Source of the DNA: Acheta domesticus | Taxonomy: Eukaryota > Arthropoda > Insecta > Orthoptera > Gryllidae | Assembly (NCBI GenBank): GCA_031308135.1 | Contig: JAHLJT010008756.1 | Coordinates: 134,556,949 to 134,620,948, forward strand | Length of the DNA: 64,000 nucleotides | Reading direction: 5' to 3' | Part shown: one piece after another, positions 22,560-33,544 of the stretch | Layout: each line of letters opens with the position of its first letter | How positions within the stretch are numbered: position 1 is the first letter of the stretch | Translations under genes and position numbers: made by a program | The notes under the pieces: generated by a model | The model's input: the letters and a program-made list of their open reading frames with translations, nothing else | What the model was told of the DNA's origin: nothing | Databases searched by the model: none

Positions 22560-22905
22560 ACTGCGGAAGCTAATGGATTAGCCGCCGCACGACGTTAACT
22601 ATGGCTTCCCCGCCCCTCCCGGCCCCTCCCGCGCGCGAGAGGTACCCAACAAAAAAGTTATTTTCGCCGCGTATTTTGGCGCGTGGGCGGCGCGGGTCGG
22701 AGAGCCACCGGGGACGGGGCGTCGCAGCGAGGGGCGGGGCCAACGCCTCTGCGGGCGCGCGTCCCTTAAATAACGCGCCCTGCGGGCCCCTTCATTACGC
22801 AGCCGCTAATGAGCCGGGAGGCGTAAGGCGCCGGCCGCCGCTCGGCGCGCCACCGTCGCGGCGGGCGATCGCGGCAGCGCGGGCGGCGCCCCGAAGGGGG
22901 ATGGA
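22560..22905. other. CpG-dense island without tandem structure
   Basis: GGCGCGGGTCGG, GACGGGGCGTCGC, GCCGCTAATGAGCCGG and CGCGGCAGCGCGGGCGG sit among unique-looking sequence. The short AT-containing words (TTAAATAACG, CATTACGC, GCTAATGAG) recall similar islands at 26.7-27.0, 55.7 and 58.1-58.4 kb. It could be regulatory, but I see no gene nearby to support that. Confidence 0.4.
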
Positions 22906-23345
22906 TTGGTTGTGTAGTATTGCAGGGCACGTGTGCATTAGTTCCGTAAGTGTAGTATGTGTTATGTTCTGAAGACGGTTGTGTTTTCTCCCACTTGACC
23001 TATGCATCGCCTGCTTGAGAGGCTTCCCCATCCAAGTCTCTCCCCAGCGGCACAACGCCGCAGCTGCGAGCAGGGAGGGCTGATTTCCTAAAATATGTCA
23101 GCATGTGATAGTAAATGTGCTTGTGTGTGTCTGTGTGTGTGTATGTATAAGAGGAGAGGAGGAGGACAAGGATGAGAAAGGGAATATTCCGCGGGGTCTG
23201 TGAACCGTTTGTTACGATGCGGCTCTGACATTCGTCTGGTACTTATTGGAGGATGCGCATAACACTACTGATTAGAGCAGACAACCACCAGAATTCTCGA
23301 GACAGCAACGAAGTCGACCTATAAAGAGAAGTGGTATCGAAAACT
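22905..23345 (-). mobile_element. SINE family A copy, diverged
   Basis: Follows the family order on the minus strand: GTGCATTAGTTCCGTAAG, TCCCCAGCGGCACAACGCC, a GTGTGTGTCTGTGTGTG tract, AGGACAAGGATGAGAAAGG, GAACCGTTTGTTACG, GACAACCACCAGAATTCTC and GACAGCAACGAAGTCGAC. Substitutions throughout mark it as older than the copies at 19.7 and 57.5 kb. Confidence 0.6.
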
Positions 23346-23399
23346 ATCTAGTTAGTGTGGCAACCTTCAGGACTCTAACCCTAGGGTTTTTTCCCGGTA

Positions 23400-24460
23400 A
23401 AAGTCGCAGCGGCAGTCGATGCTTGTGTGTACGTCGTACCCCTTGTAACCCATTCTCCCTCGCATCTCTCTGCGAGCGCCCGAGGCGTCGATGACATCCC
23501 TGCCCCACCCCGCCCCGCCCCCGCATCATCCCGCCCCGACGCCCGCGAACCACGCGTCCTCGCTCGTGCACCCCGCCGTATGTTCCGCCGCAGAGCGAAC
23601 CCTTCCGACCTTTTATTATTGTTTTCTGGCGGGCGCTCGGCCGCACACATAGATTCCGGCCCGCCTCCTCCCTCGCGCCGGGACAAACGGCGACAGCGCG
23701 AGGGGGAGGGGCCGAGCGTTGCTCCCAGGTGACCGAATGCCATACGGCGCCACCGGGCTGTTAGTTAAGGCGCCACCGCCGCCGCCGCCGCCGCCGACGT
23801 TTCCGCCTCCCCACCGCGCGGCACAGCGCGGCCCGTGAAACAGAGGCATGAATAAAACATCCCCGCTGCACCGCCCGGCCGCCGCGCCCGGCCCCCGCCC
23901 GGCCCCCGCCCGGCCCCCGCCCGGCCCCCGCCCGGCCCCCGCCCGGCCCCCGCCCCGCCCGGCCCCCGCCTCGCCCCCGCCCGGCCCCCGCCCGGCCCCC
24001 GCCCCGCCCGGCCCTGCCGCGCCACCGCCCGGCACCCGCCCCGCCCCCTGCCTCGCCCCGCCCCCACGCCGCCCGCCTCGCCCGGCCCCCGCCCTGCCCC
24101 CGCCCCCGCCCCGCCCTCGCGTCTCCCCCGCGCCGCCCGCCTCGCCCGGCCGCCGTCCCGACCCCGCCCTCGCCCCGCCCTGCCGCCCCGCCCCCCCTGC
24201 GCGGCCGCCGCCCGCGCGTCGCGCCACCACAATAAACCAACCGCCCTCGCTCCCCCCCCCCTCACCGTCCCCCTTTCGCTTATGAATTGCAGATCCGAGG
24301 ACGCGCCGCGGCGGGAAGAGCGGCCATAATGTCTTATTCGGATTTTATTCCTTTACTCCTATTTTTATTTACTACCGACACGATAGAGCGCGCGCATCCG
24401 GTTCCCGGCGGCTTCCGGGGCCGGAGGTCGCATCGATTGGGGCTATTTCTCAGCTGCTGC
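23400..24460. repeat. GC-rich island with 11-bp minisatellite
   Basis: CpG-dense unique sequence (23,440-23,870) and (GCC)n at 23,771-23,796 lead into a tandem array at 23,885-24,010. The unit is 11 bp, GGCCCCCGCCC, with GG steps at 23,890, 23,901, 23,912, 23,923 and 23,934 exactly. It then degenerates into irregular C-rich sequence to 24,260. The minus strand has many closely spaced GGGG runs and should be able to form G-quadruplexes. Overlapping frames of 145-204 codons are Pro/Ala/Arg or Gly/Arg only. Confidence 0.85.
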
Positions 24461-24469
24461 TTCCGTATA

Positions 24470-25925
24470 ATGAGCCCGCGTGGTCCTGTGGTCGGCGGAA
24501 TTCAAAACGCTGTTCAGGGCGGAGGATTCTGCTTGCAGCCTCCTCGCAAGGCCTTAGTATGCCTGTGGCCTCAGTTCAATTTTATTGTTACGTTTCCTCT
24601 TTACACCTTATTCTATGAAAGTGCGTAGTATGAGAAGAAAAATTATTGAAATCATCTCATCTGACCTACATTTTCGGGTGTCAAATCTGCGTTCAAGGTT
24701 CTTTTGAACTGTAACATCACACACACCTTAGGATAAAAGTCTATCATTGATTTAAGGTACTGTTCTAGTGATGTTTAAGATTGGTTTAGGTAGTGAGGAG
24801 ATACGCAATTGTGTAGTACTAGATTTTGAGAGGACGGACGGATGGAGGGATAGATGTGTGACGCAGTACTCTTTCAGATTAGACGTTTTTGAGCTCAGAA
24901 TAATGTATTCGGGAGGAGTGAGATGTAGTTATGCGGTATCGGAGATAATGAAACATATTTTGATTTTGGTGAGTTTTTTACATGATGCTCTTTAGATTTG
25001 AGAATTGAAAAGTTCAGATTCTTTTCGAATTTATCGTGCACATTCATTATTAATGCCAGTTTCTTCAGTTCAATTTTTCTTCAGTTTTAAATCTTTGAAC
25101 GATTTTTGTGTACTTCTTAAATTAGTTCTAATTTAGTGATACTTTTATTTGGGTAAATGTGGTATCCTTATTTGTTCACATATGAGAACACGCTAAGGCA
25201 ATATATTGAATGTACTTATCGATAGAGGAAGATTTGTCTCTATCTCCTTGTGCAGTATTCAATACAATATCCAAATTATGCATTTCATATCACTAAGAGG
25301 AGGAGAGATTTCTATATATAGTGCATTTCCAATAGCTTTAATAATATGGCAAATAATTATGTGGAGTGATATCAACGTTACTTCACATAATTATGTCATG
25401 CCATTATTGAAGCTATTGCAAATGCACATCCATGTCATGGATGTCAATCCATGTCAAATGACATTGTCGATTTTTTTTCAAAATTGTTTTGAAAGTTTTG
25501 TGCCTGAAACTTTTTGTTAATTTCTTTTTTTCTCAAAGTTGCCTTTCGGAGGTGTGAAGGTCCGATTTTCATTGCACTATCGGAATTTTGGAAAGTTGAA
25601 ATAAAATTAATTGTGCTGGCGTCTTCCTTCAATGGAAATATTGAAGTTATTTTTTTTCTTCAAATCTATTCTTCAAAACTACGCCATTAAATAAGTTCGT
25701 GAAAATTATTTTGAAAGTATGAGTTGTTTATGCATAGCTTTAATTGACATAGTGACTACTTTTAAAAATTCTTAATTCATTTAAGAGATTAAATATTAAA
25801 ATATTTTCTCAAGTCTGCAAAATTGTTCGTATTTCCTTACTCGAACTCGTGCATTTTCATTTAGATCTCTTAACTTTCGAAAATTGCATATGTGCAAGTT
25901 TCCTTTTTTTAATCGTTGGAAAGGT
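24470..25925. other. AT-rich sequence, nothing assignable
   Basis: Searched for exons and terminal repeats without result. Confidence 0.4.
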
Positions 25926-25929
25926 TGTT

Positions 25930-26361
25930 ATGCTGACTCATGCGATTGCAGTGGTTACTACTCTCTAAAGATAAGTACCTGAGTTCGAATCTCAACCTGA
26001 TTAAATGTTGTTGTGTTGGAAAACAATTTTGAGGGTTCAAAGAGTATTATAAAATTACGTAAGCTTTACAAATAATGCGGGGAAGTAGGTGTTGCGCTAG
26101 CAGCAGCTGTTTTGTTGTGATTTAATATTTGAGGCTTGAGGTAGTAATAAAATATTGCGTAAACTTAAATTCGGTGGTGGTGGCCGATATCATATGGTAA
26201 TCCATTATAATAATGGGTGTAAGCGTTACAAGTAATGCGAGGAAGCACCAACCCCTTTGATGTGATTTAATTTTTGAGGGTTCAAATAGTATTATAAACT
26301 TACGGAAGCCTTACAAATGATGCGGAGAAGTAGGTGCTGCTGTAGCACGTGATTTAATCTT
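25930..26361 (+). repeat. tRNA-like head followed by imperfect tandem repeats
   Basis: 25,935-26,000 ends in a B-box-like GAGTTCGAATCTCAACC, suggesting a degraded tRNA-derived retroposon head. The following sequence contains two blocks starting GGGTTCAAAGAGTATTAT (26,033) and GGGTTCAAATAGTATTAT (26,278), period about 245. Each continues ACGTAAGC/ACGGAAGC, TTACAAATAATGCGG and AAGTAGGTG. Two shorter partial units lie between (26,136 and 26,215). Confidence 0.55.
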
Positions 26362-26379
26362 TCCGCGGAGGACTCATAG

Positions 26380-27250
26380 GGGAGGCGTGCGGTGACGGGT
26401 CGTAATTGCTGTCGCACGCGCAGGGAGGTGCGAAAGGGAGCGAGCGAGCGCTGGCGACGCGTGTTGGGGCCCGGTGGGCGCTCTCCCTGGCCACCTGTTT
26501 CACTCGCCCTCCTTGGGCCCTGCCGGGGCCTGCTCCCCCTGCCGCACCACTGCCCTCCGATGGCCTCCGCCTTCTTCCCACCCGGCGCGGCGGCACACTG
26601 TCCGCCCTCCGTCTACCACGCCCTCCCCGCCCTCCGCCTCCCGACGTCCCGCGTCCCGCGTCCGCGCGCGCCTGCGGCTTTTGAAGCTCGTTCCGCGGAA
26701 TATATTTGGGCGCGGGTCCTTTGTGTGGTGAGGCGCGACGCGACGCGCGGGGCGGCTAACGGGCCGCTAATTACGTCTGCGTGCGGGGGCGCGGGGCGGG
26801 GCGGGGGCGGGGGGCGGGGCGCGTGGGGCCGCCCCCGCGCCATTGGAAGCGCTCTGTGCGGAGTCAAGTGAGCTCAACCCCCGGCGGCATGACGCGACCG
26901 CATCCGTCCGCATTGAGCGCCCCGCCCCACGCCGCTCCACGCCCCCGCAGGAGTTTGGAGAGCGCGCCCGACCGGCGCGGCGGGCGCATCGCGCCGGGGC
27001 CTCCCTGCTAATGAAGCCGGCTAACGACGCCGGCGGAGGCGTCTCATCCGGCGGTTGCGGCTCCCGCCCCCTCTCCTCTTCCCCCTCCCCACCCCGCCCT
27101 GCCCCTCCCCCCCTCGCCGCACTATTCACTGCGAGTCGGGCCTCTCCAATCCCCTCCCCAGCGGCCGACAAATCACCGCGTTGCATTGCGTTGCATTGCG
27201 TGGCGCTGCACCGCGCTGCGCCTTGATGCAGGTGGCAGCACCAGGCAGAT
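26380..27250. other. CpG-dense island, no tandem array
   Basis: Long GC-rich segment with GCTAACGGGCCGCTAATTACG (26,752-26,772), CATGACGCGACCGC, GCTAATGAAGCCGGC, and a GTTGCATTGC double repeat near 27,180. Overlapping Pro/Arg/Ala frames on both strands are compositional. It could include promoter elements, but no adjacent coding exon is visible. Confidence 0.4.
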
Positions 27251-27654
27251 GAGAGACCCTGGATGCAGAGGGAACGACGACGCTTTCCTTGCGTCGCCGA
27301 TTCAGGCGTTTTAAATCCACTCGCCAGAAGAGAGTTCGATCTACAGCAGTGCTCAAAGAAACTGCATCGCCTAAAGCAAATGGGCCTTCTGTATTTGCCC
27401 AATGCAATGCTCTAAAACATAGACAATCATATATTTTTTGTAGTTTATATTATGTTTCTGATTCCTTTACCTTCGTAACTCACTCGATTTTCGCAAGTCA
27501 AATGGTGTATTTTCAGGATTATATTGAAGATTACAACTGTGAGCAAGGTGATGCGGTTTTCTTAAGCATTACTGTATGTCTGTTCAGAACAAATAATCTG
27601 TCCAAAACCAGTGGTAATGCCCTTATTAGTGTCCACAGTTGTTATCATTTCTCC

Positions 27655-28085
27655 TGAACTCCTGAATGCCACGTGGCGAGGCTGCCAAGCGAGAGGTCTT
27701 TCACAGGCGTTAATCTCTGTATCGAGATACTGGATAGGCAGGCTGCCGCGGAGCGCCTGCAGATAACCACAAGTTGAGCGGGCGTCCTCGCTGAAAGCAG
27801 GTGGTGTGGGGGGACGATCACTGGAGCAGCAAAGACGCCATGAGACGCACAAAGGAAATTGGTAGGCACGGGGTGCCCGCTGCCGAGGACGAGTCTTTGT
27901 CGGAGTGGAAGTTCCCCGAGTCGAGAACCAGTGAGGACTGGCGGCGTGGCGTTGTAGGCCGTGAGGCGTACGGCGTCCGCCTGCAGAACGACTCGCAAAT
28001 TGTAACGTGAACTGAGTGTAGCGTCGCAATCGCCAGCAACGCCAAGCGTGGGCCAGCCGACCACCAGATAACTCTCCTTAAGAAA
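27655..28085 (-). other. Unclassified GC-balanced segment, probably an old transposon
   Basis: A discrete block of 55-60% GC between AT-rich flanks. Two minus-strand frames of 139 and 155 codons overlap in different phases. Neither shows a motif I recognise, and both start or end with the composition rather than at gene-like borders. LTR or retroelement origin is a guess. Confidence 0.25.
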
Positions 28086-28272
28086 TTCATTTCTTTCTTA
28101 AGAGCACTTTTATTTCGGTTCTAGTACATCCAGTACTTATGGATGTATTCAGAAGCTATCTACAGATTATCTACTACAGCTATCGTGCATGTGAGAAGCA
28201 GAACAGAACTCAACTCCGCGTTAGCACATCCTGCTTTTTCCCATCAACACCAGGCGAAGCCGGTGCAGAACC

Positions 28273-28450
28273 TTGTACTTGGATTTATTTAGAGCTGCTC
28301 CTGACGTTAATCAGCTGTTACGGTGGCATCCAATCGAAAGGTTGAACGTCGTCATAGTGACGTCACTGTAATGACGTACGAGCTCCGGATTGGATGACAC
28401 CGTAACAGTTGATTTACGTCAGGGGCAGCTCTAAATAAATGGAAGTATAA
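28273..28450. mobile_element. Foldback MITE, about 155-175 bp
   Basis: The left arm ATTTATTTAGAGCTGCTCCTGACG..ATCAGCTGTTACGGTGGCATCCAATC is mirrored by the right arm. Read in reverse complement, the right arm gives ATTTATTTAGAGCTGCCCCTGACG..ATCAACTGTTACGGTGTCATCCAATC. The arms span at least 28,283-28,335 and 28,388-28,440, with partial pairing (TACTTGG/TACTTCC) outside. The centre holds CGTCATAGTGACGTCACTGTAATGACG, itself nearly palindromic. No target duplication is certain. Confidence 0.8.
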
Positions 28451-28489
28451 CAAACGGGGCATTTCCATCCCTTCTTAACCTGCCGTTCC

Positions 28490-28770
28490 CCCTTGCAAAC
28501 ACGTGAACACACAGTTTCATGTACTGCACTACACCGGGAGATCGTTGGAGATTGTAGAGCTTGTCCGCGCTGGTGCATGGTCGCGTTGGGTGAGATACCT
28601 GGAGAGGGGGAACACTTGCTGCCGTCTTGTTTTTCAGTTCCGCAACCCACGTTTTAGCGCAGGAGACATACCGGCACGTCTAGCGTTGAAACCGGGACTG
28701 CACTGATGGGACTAATAACCATTATTGTAGATATGGCCGGAATCGGAAAATAATCAATCAAGCACACGGG
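28490..28770 (+). mobile_element. SINE family A copy, 3' part
   Basis: CATGTACTGCACTACACC, GGGAGATCGT, TTGTAGAGCTTGTCC, GGTGAGATACCTGG and a tail-proximal AATCGGAAAATAATCAATCAAGC match the 3' half of the family, ending in the AATC-type tail at about 28,765. Confidence 0.55.
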
Positions 28771-28774
28771 TGGG

Positions 28775-30240
28775 AGAAATACTGAGGTCGCAAGACGGGG
28801 CGCGCCTCACATGCAAGTCTCGAAAAGCTGCGCAGAATATTTAAAAACTATTTTTAATTTCTATAAAACTTACTTCTCATGCGTTTCTGAGGTTGCGGAT
28901 TACGACTACGAGTTACAATTTCAAAAAACAAAATGTCGGATTCAATTTCGCAAAATAAACATTTTAAAGAATACTAATCAAATTTTTTTTTAAAATTTAG
29001 AACTGAATATTCTATACCCACGCCCTTCATGGATTCACTTAAGCATCAGATTCATCATCACATTATCTCTCTTCTATCGTTGACCTATTGAGAAAAACAC
29101 GTAAGTGAAACAAGAAATGACTATTTCTTCAGGTTACTTTCCGAGGAGTGCCACTTTACACGTGTTTTTATGTAGACCTTAGTGGCGTTGAATATAAAAC
29201 AAATTGTCACAAAATTAAAATAATAAAATTAAAGGTGTACCCGTTGTTAGAGAGAGCATCAACTTAAGTAGTTTCGTTTATTGCATTTAGAGCGTTGAAA
29301 CGGCCAGTTGTACCAAGTGGTAGTATTAAATGTAGGTAACTAAACGGGATTTTCCATGTAAACAATTTTGAATAAAGTGTGAAAAATGTTGACTAATGAT
29401 GCTGCATTATGATGCTGCCTAAACTCAGCATCTCTTCCGGATTCCACCAAAATCCATTTATCTTCTCTTCTCTATTCCCCATTCTCCTCCGCGATTTTCC
29501 TCCTCCCCTCCCACAGTGCTCGCACACGTCATGCCAGTTCTGGCGTGCTGCTGTGACACCGCCCAGTGCTTTTCTCCTTATTTTGGTCGTGTACAAATCA
29601 GAGGCAGCGTCTCGCTGCAGGTGCTTGAAGTTACTATTTTCTTTAAAATATCTTAGAAGCACCACAACAACTCCTATTACAAGTGGTTTCTTTCAGGGGA
29701 TGCAGAGCAGTGCTAAAGTTCAATTTGTAGCACTGGAGCTACGCCCAAATTTTCAAACAAAACACCGTAACTGCAACAAAGAGAACAATATGTCGGATCG
29801 CAACAGCTGCGACGGACGTTAACGTTATTCCACAATTAAGTGGCTTGTGTACTTGGATGAAAATCAAATGTAAGTCAGAAAGGCTGGCTAAAACTAATAA
29901 TATTGACACATGTGGGAAAAGTGAATTTATTTTTGCTCGTAGGATTTCCTACTTCGAAAATAAAATGCCTGTTTTACCACTCGTATCATAAATAACAATT
30001 TTCGCACAGAAGCATAGAAGATGCTTTGTTCTGACAACTATGAAGGGTAGAGATGAAAGAAAAACGGCTTCGAAGTAATCATATTTTATACGAGCCTTTA
30101 AAAAAATATTTTTCGTTAGCGAAATGATTGATAGACTTAGACTTCTAAAACAAAAAACCTCGATCGTGAAAAAAATCATTCCTAACACTTTTGTAATATA
30201 AAAATGCCTTGTTTAAAAGTGTATCATGTGTTGTGTTGAA
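28775..30240. other. AT-rich sequence, nothing assignable
   Basis: Frames at 29,393-29,822 overlap on opposite strands. I find no motif in either. Confidence 0.4.
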
Positions 30241-30289
30241 GGGTGTTTGCGGAATGAAGTGTGTGGTTGCCCGAATGCGCGAGCAGAGC

Positions 30290-31180
30290 GGGTGAGGTGC
30301 GTGCGTTGCGATCCGCCTTAATTTCTCCCGGAAGGACTCGCGCGCCCGTCGCGTCGCCGGGGCGGCGTACGCGCTGCCGGGAACAAACAGCTGCGAGGGG
30401 TGATTTATGCCGCGCGGGCTGGGCCACGCTCCACCCCCACCCCCCTACGCCTCCTCTCCGCCCCCAGCCCCGCCCCTTCACCCCGCCCGCCAAAGCGTTC
30501 TGCCCGGCCCTGCCCCGTCCGGCCCCGCCCCGCACGGCCCCACCCCTCACGGCCCCGCCTGCTCCCGCCCCGCCCGGCCCCGCCCAGCCCCGCCCCCGCC
30601 CGGCCCCGCCCTGCCCTGCCCCGCCCGGCCCCGCCCCGCCCGGCCCCGCCCAGCCCCGCCCAGCCCCGCCCGACCCCGCCCTTTCTCAGCCCGACCCCGC
30701 CTGGTCCCGCTCTGTCCTGCCCCACTCCGCCATGCCCGTCCCCGCCTGGTCCTGCTCCGCCCCGCCCCGCCCTGTCCTGCCCCGCCCTGTCCTGCCCCGC
30801 CCAAGCCCCATCACGCCCGCCCCCGCCCGCCCCCGCTCGTCCCCGACCCCGCCCGACCCTGCCCGACCTCGCCCGGGCCCATCCCGACCGGCTCCGGCTT
30901 GCCCGCCCCGCCCCGTTCCTCTCCTTCTCTCCCTCCTCTGCCCCGCCCCTCCCCCTTCGCCCGCCACCGTCTTCCGCGCCCGCGGGCATTATTTATGGAC
31001 GTCCGGAGACGCCGGTGGCCGCCGCCGCCTCATTCGACGGGCGCGCAAGAAGTCTGCCAAGACGCGACGCCATCTTGCCCTTCTTTATTGTCTCTATCAT
31101 TTTGTGTGTGGGAGACGTGGCTAGCCCTCCGGGCATCAGCCCGCGCCTTTTGTGCTGATGACAGCTCGCTTCGTGGGAGG
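30290..31180. repeat. GC-rich island with CCCCGCCCGG minisatellite
   Basis: From about 30,440 to 30,960 the plus strand consists of 10-bp units CCCCGCCCGG with CCCAG, CCTGT and CCGAC variants. C-rich only on the plus strand. Overlapping frames of up to 287 codons are translations of the array. The flanks (30,290-30,430, 30,960-31,130) are CpG-rich unique sequence. Confidence 0.85.
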
Positions 31181-31184
31181 GCGA

Positions 31185-32335
31185 ACGCGCTTTGTCACAA
31201 CGAATTTTGTGAAATACTACGTAAGAGAAGAATCTAGTGTGTTACAATGTGCAGATTCATGATTGTTGTAGTATTTTTTGAATTATTTCTTCTTTTTCTT
31301 TATTTTAGTGATATTTATCTCTATGAGTGTATTCTTTCGCATATCATATTTATTTTTTATTTTAAAATGTTTTAAGAATTATGTATTTTCTAGGCCCGTG
31401 ATTGCCTAACCGTCAATCAAGAGCTACTAGTAGCTTGCAGGGCAATTTTCGTTTGATCACGGTCATGCTCAAGGTTGGCTAAACGTGACTTGTTCTGCTG
31501 AGCAAAATCAAGTACAGCTACAGACTCGCTGATGAACATTTGATCTAGTGTATTCGAATGGCAGTCATAATATACTCTCCCAACATAAAAAACGTGTTAA
31601 TGGCAAAACAAAGTGCCATCCTTCTCATTAACACGTGTGATGAATTACTTTCATTACAACTATTTACTCATTTATAAATTTTCACTGACTTTATTTCAGT
31701 TTTTTGTAATGTGCAATTCAATTTCTATTTATTTTCCTGTATTCAGTTTTATTAAAATTTGTTTATCTTGAATAATGTGTTTACAGAAAATAAAAAATGT
31801 TAGGATTTGTAAAAAAAATCTGTCTTGGTTTCTTGGTAGCTCACAGTAGAATTGAAAACGGTATGGTTGTCACAAGCTTTATAAGTTTGGCGACCACTGA
31901 TCTGGGCTATCCAGAACGAGCCGCGTCTCTTGTCATGTTGGCTGACGTTTTGGCCACGTCACCCACCTCACGCTCTGAAGGCCACAATATGTTGGCTGAA
32001 ACATCAGTTGTCCCGGATAGTGTAGATGTTGTAACTCCTGCCGCGGAAGCCTACTCAATCACATCTTTTAGGAAGATGAAAGAGCAACATAAAATCGCCG
32101 TCGAGTAGATGTTGCGTGGCGTAAACTAGCTCATTTGTCTTTCAAACTTGTGATACTACAACTACTTTCTTTTATGTCGAGTAACGGTTGCGTAATTTTC
32201 TAATATTGCAACACATATCCTACTGACACATCAACCGACTCTTTGAAAAACAAAGAAGCGCGAGAGGTTCGAAATAAACAATTTACCATTAATTTGTTGA
32301 ATAATATGAATAGTTGAATAATACAATAGGACGAA
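31185..32335. other. AT-rich sequence with small hairpins
   Basis: AGCTACTAGTAGCT palindrome at 31,424-31,437. An 11-bp stem ACGTGTTAATG/CATTAACACGT lies at 31,592-31,602/31,626-31,636. A GC-balanced block at 31,840-32,105 carries a 103-codon frame without recognisable domains and contains a repeated ATGTTGGCTGA word, so it is more likely a repeat than a gene. Confidence 0.4.
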
Positions 32336-32339
32336 AAAC

Positions 32340-32450
32340 GCGCTATTTCGTTATCACGGACCAAAATCGTTTTTCTTTTCAAAAACTGGCACTTCGTTGT
32401 GCAGCATTATATAAATGTCAGTGCTTAATAAGCAGTCTACGAGAAAGTAG
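32340..32450 (+). repeat. Dispersed repeat family C fragment
   Basis: GTTGTGCAGCATTATATAAATG ... CTACGAGAAAGTAGAAA aligns with the family core; strongly diverged. Confidence 0.4.
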
Positions 32451-32619
32451 AAATTGTAGTTGCATTCGTAAAATAGTTTCGGGAAATGTCTTTTTCGGCG
32501 TAATTGAAATAGCTTGTTCTGAGTGGCCGCATTATTATTGATGATTTCGAAGACGACGTAGTTAATACGACGGGATACACGTGGCCATTCCGGCTTAAGT
32601 GCGTGTTGCGTAGGCATTA

Positions 32620-33540
32620 TACATTACACCGGGGCGCCTCCGTGGGGTGTTGCGGCCTATTGTCATTTGCGGAGGGGCGAGGGGGCGGGGCGGTCCCGTG
32701 ATGAGGGCGGCGGAGGGCGGGCGATGGCCGGCGACGCGCCCCGCCCGTGAAACTTTCATGAGCCGCCGCTGCCGATCATGGCGCCATAAACACGGCGCAT
32801 GTTTTATACAGCGTATAAGCAACCGGGCGGCGACGGGGACGGCGGCGGCGGCGGCGCCGGCCACCGGGGAATGCTGATGGCGCTCTCGTGCCGCCCACGC
32901 CGAGATTTTACAGCATGTGGACGTGCAAAGGCGGCCGCCGCTCCGCCCCTCCCGCCCGCTCCCAAACTCACGTGCCCCTCGCCCCTCGTCCTTCGCTCCA
33001 CGCCCCTCGCCACAGGCCCTCGCCCCAAGCCCTACGTCCCTCACCCTTCGCCGTTGGCCCAACCCTCGGTCCACGACCCTCGCTCCCCTCCTCTCGCCTC
33101 TTGCTCCTCACCTCACAGGCCTACGCCTTTCTCCCCTCCGCCCCCGCTTCTCGCCCCTCTACACTGGTCTTCGCCTCAAGGCCCACATCCATTGCCCCTA
33201 TCCCCCTACCCGCCGCTCTTCGCCCCTCGCCGCCCGTCCCTTGCCCCTCATCTCAGAGCCTACGCCCCTCGTCCCTCTCCCCCGCTCTGCGCCCCTCTTC
33301 CCTCGCTCCTCACCTCATAGCCTACGCCGCTCGCCCCTCGGCCTTCTCGCGGGGGGCTTTCGGTGCGGGACGTGCGACGACAGGCAAGGGGGAGGGGCGT
33401 GGGGTGAGAGACGTGAGGCAAGGCTAGGCGCCTGGGGCGCGAGGGGAGGGGTGAGTGACGTGGGTTTATGGGAACAGAGTTAGGGGCGCGTGACATGGGC
33501 GAGGGACACGGGCAAGGGCGGGGAGCGCGAGCCTAGTCAA
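32620..33540. repeat. GC-rich island with C-rich CGCCCCTCG sequence
   Basis: CpG-rich unique part (32,640-32,890, with a GGCGGCGGCGGCG run at about 32,840), then 32,950-33,345 of irregular TCGCCCCTC/CTCGCCCCT units, pyrimidine-rich on the plus strand. It switches at about 33,350 to purine-rich GAGGGGCGTGGGG on the same strand to 33,530. Long frames are compositional. Confidence 0.75.
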
Positions 33541-33544
33541 GTAC

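Noticed and set aside
28811..28993. 60-codon plus frame in AT-rich DNA
   Set aside because: Expected by chance at this length; no motif or splice-site support.
30261..31158. Overlapping frames of 194-287 codons
   Set aside because: Translations of the CCCCGCCCGG array on both strands; no protein features.
31797..32108. 103-codon plus-strand frame
   Set aside because: Low-repeat composition, but contains a duplicated MLA/MLAE word from a repeated ATGTTGGCTGA. No recognisable domain, splice context or start signal; more likely a repeat.
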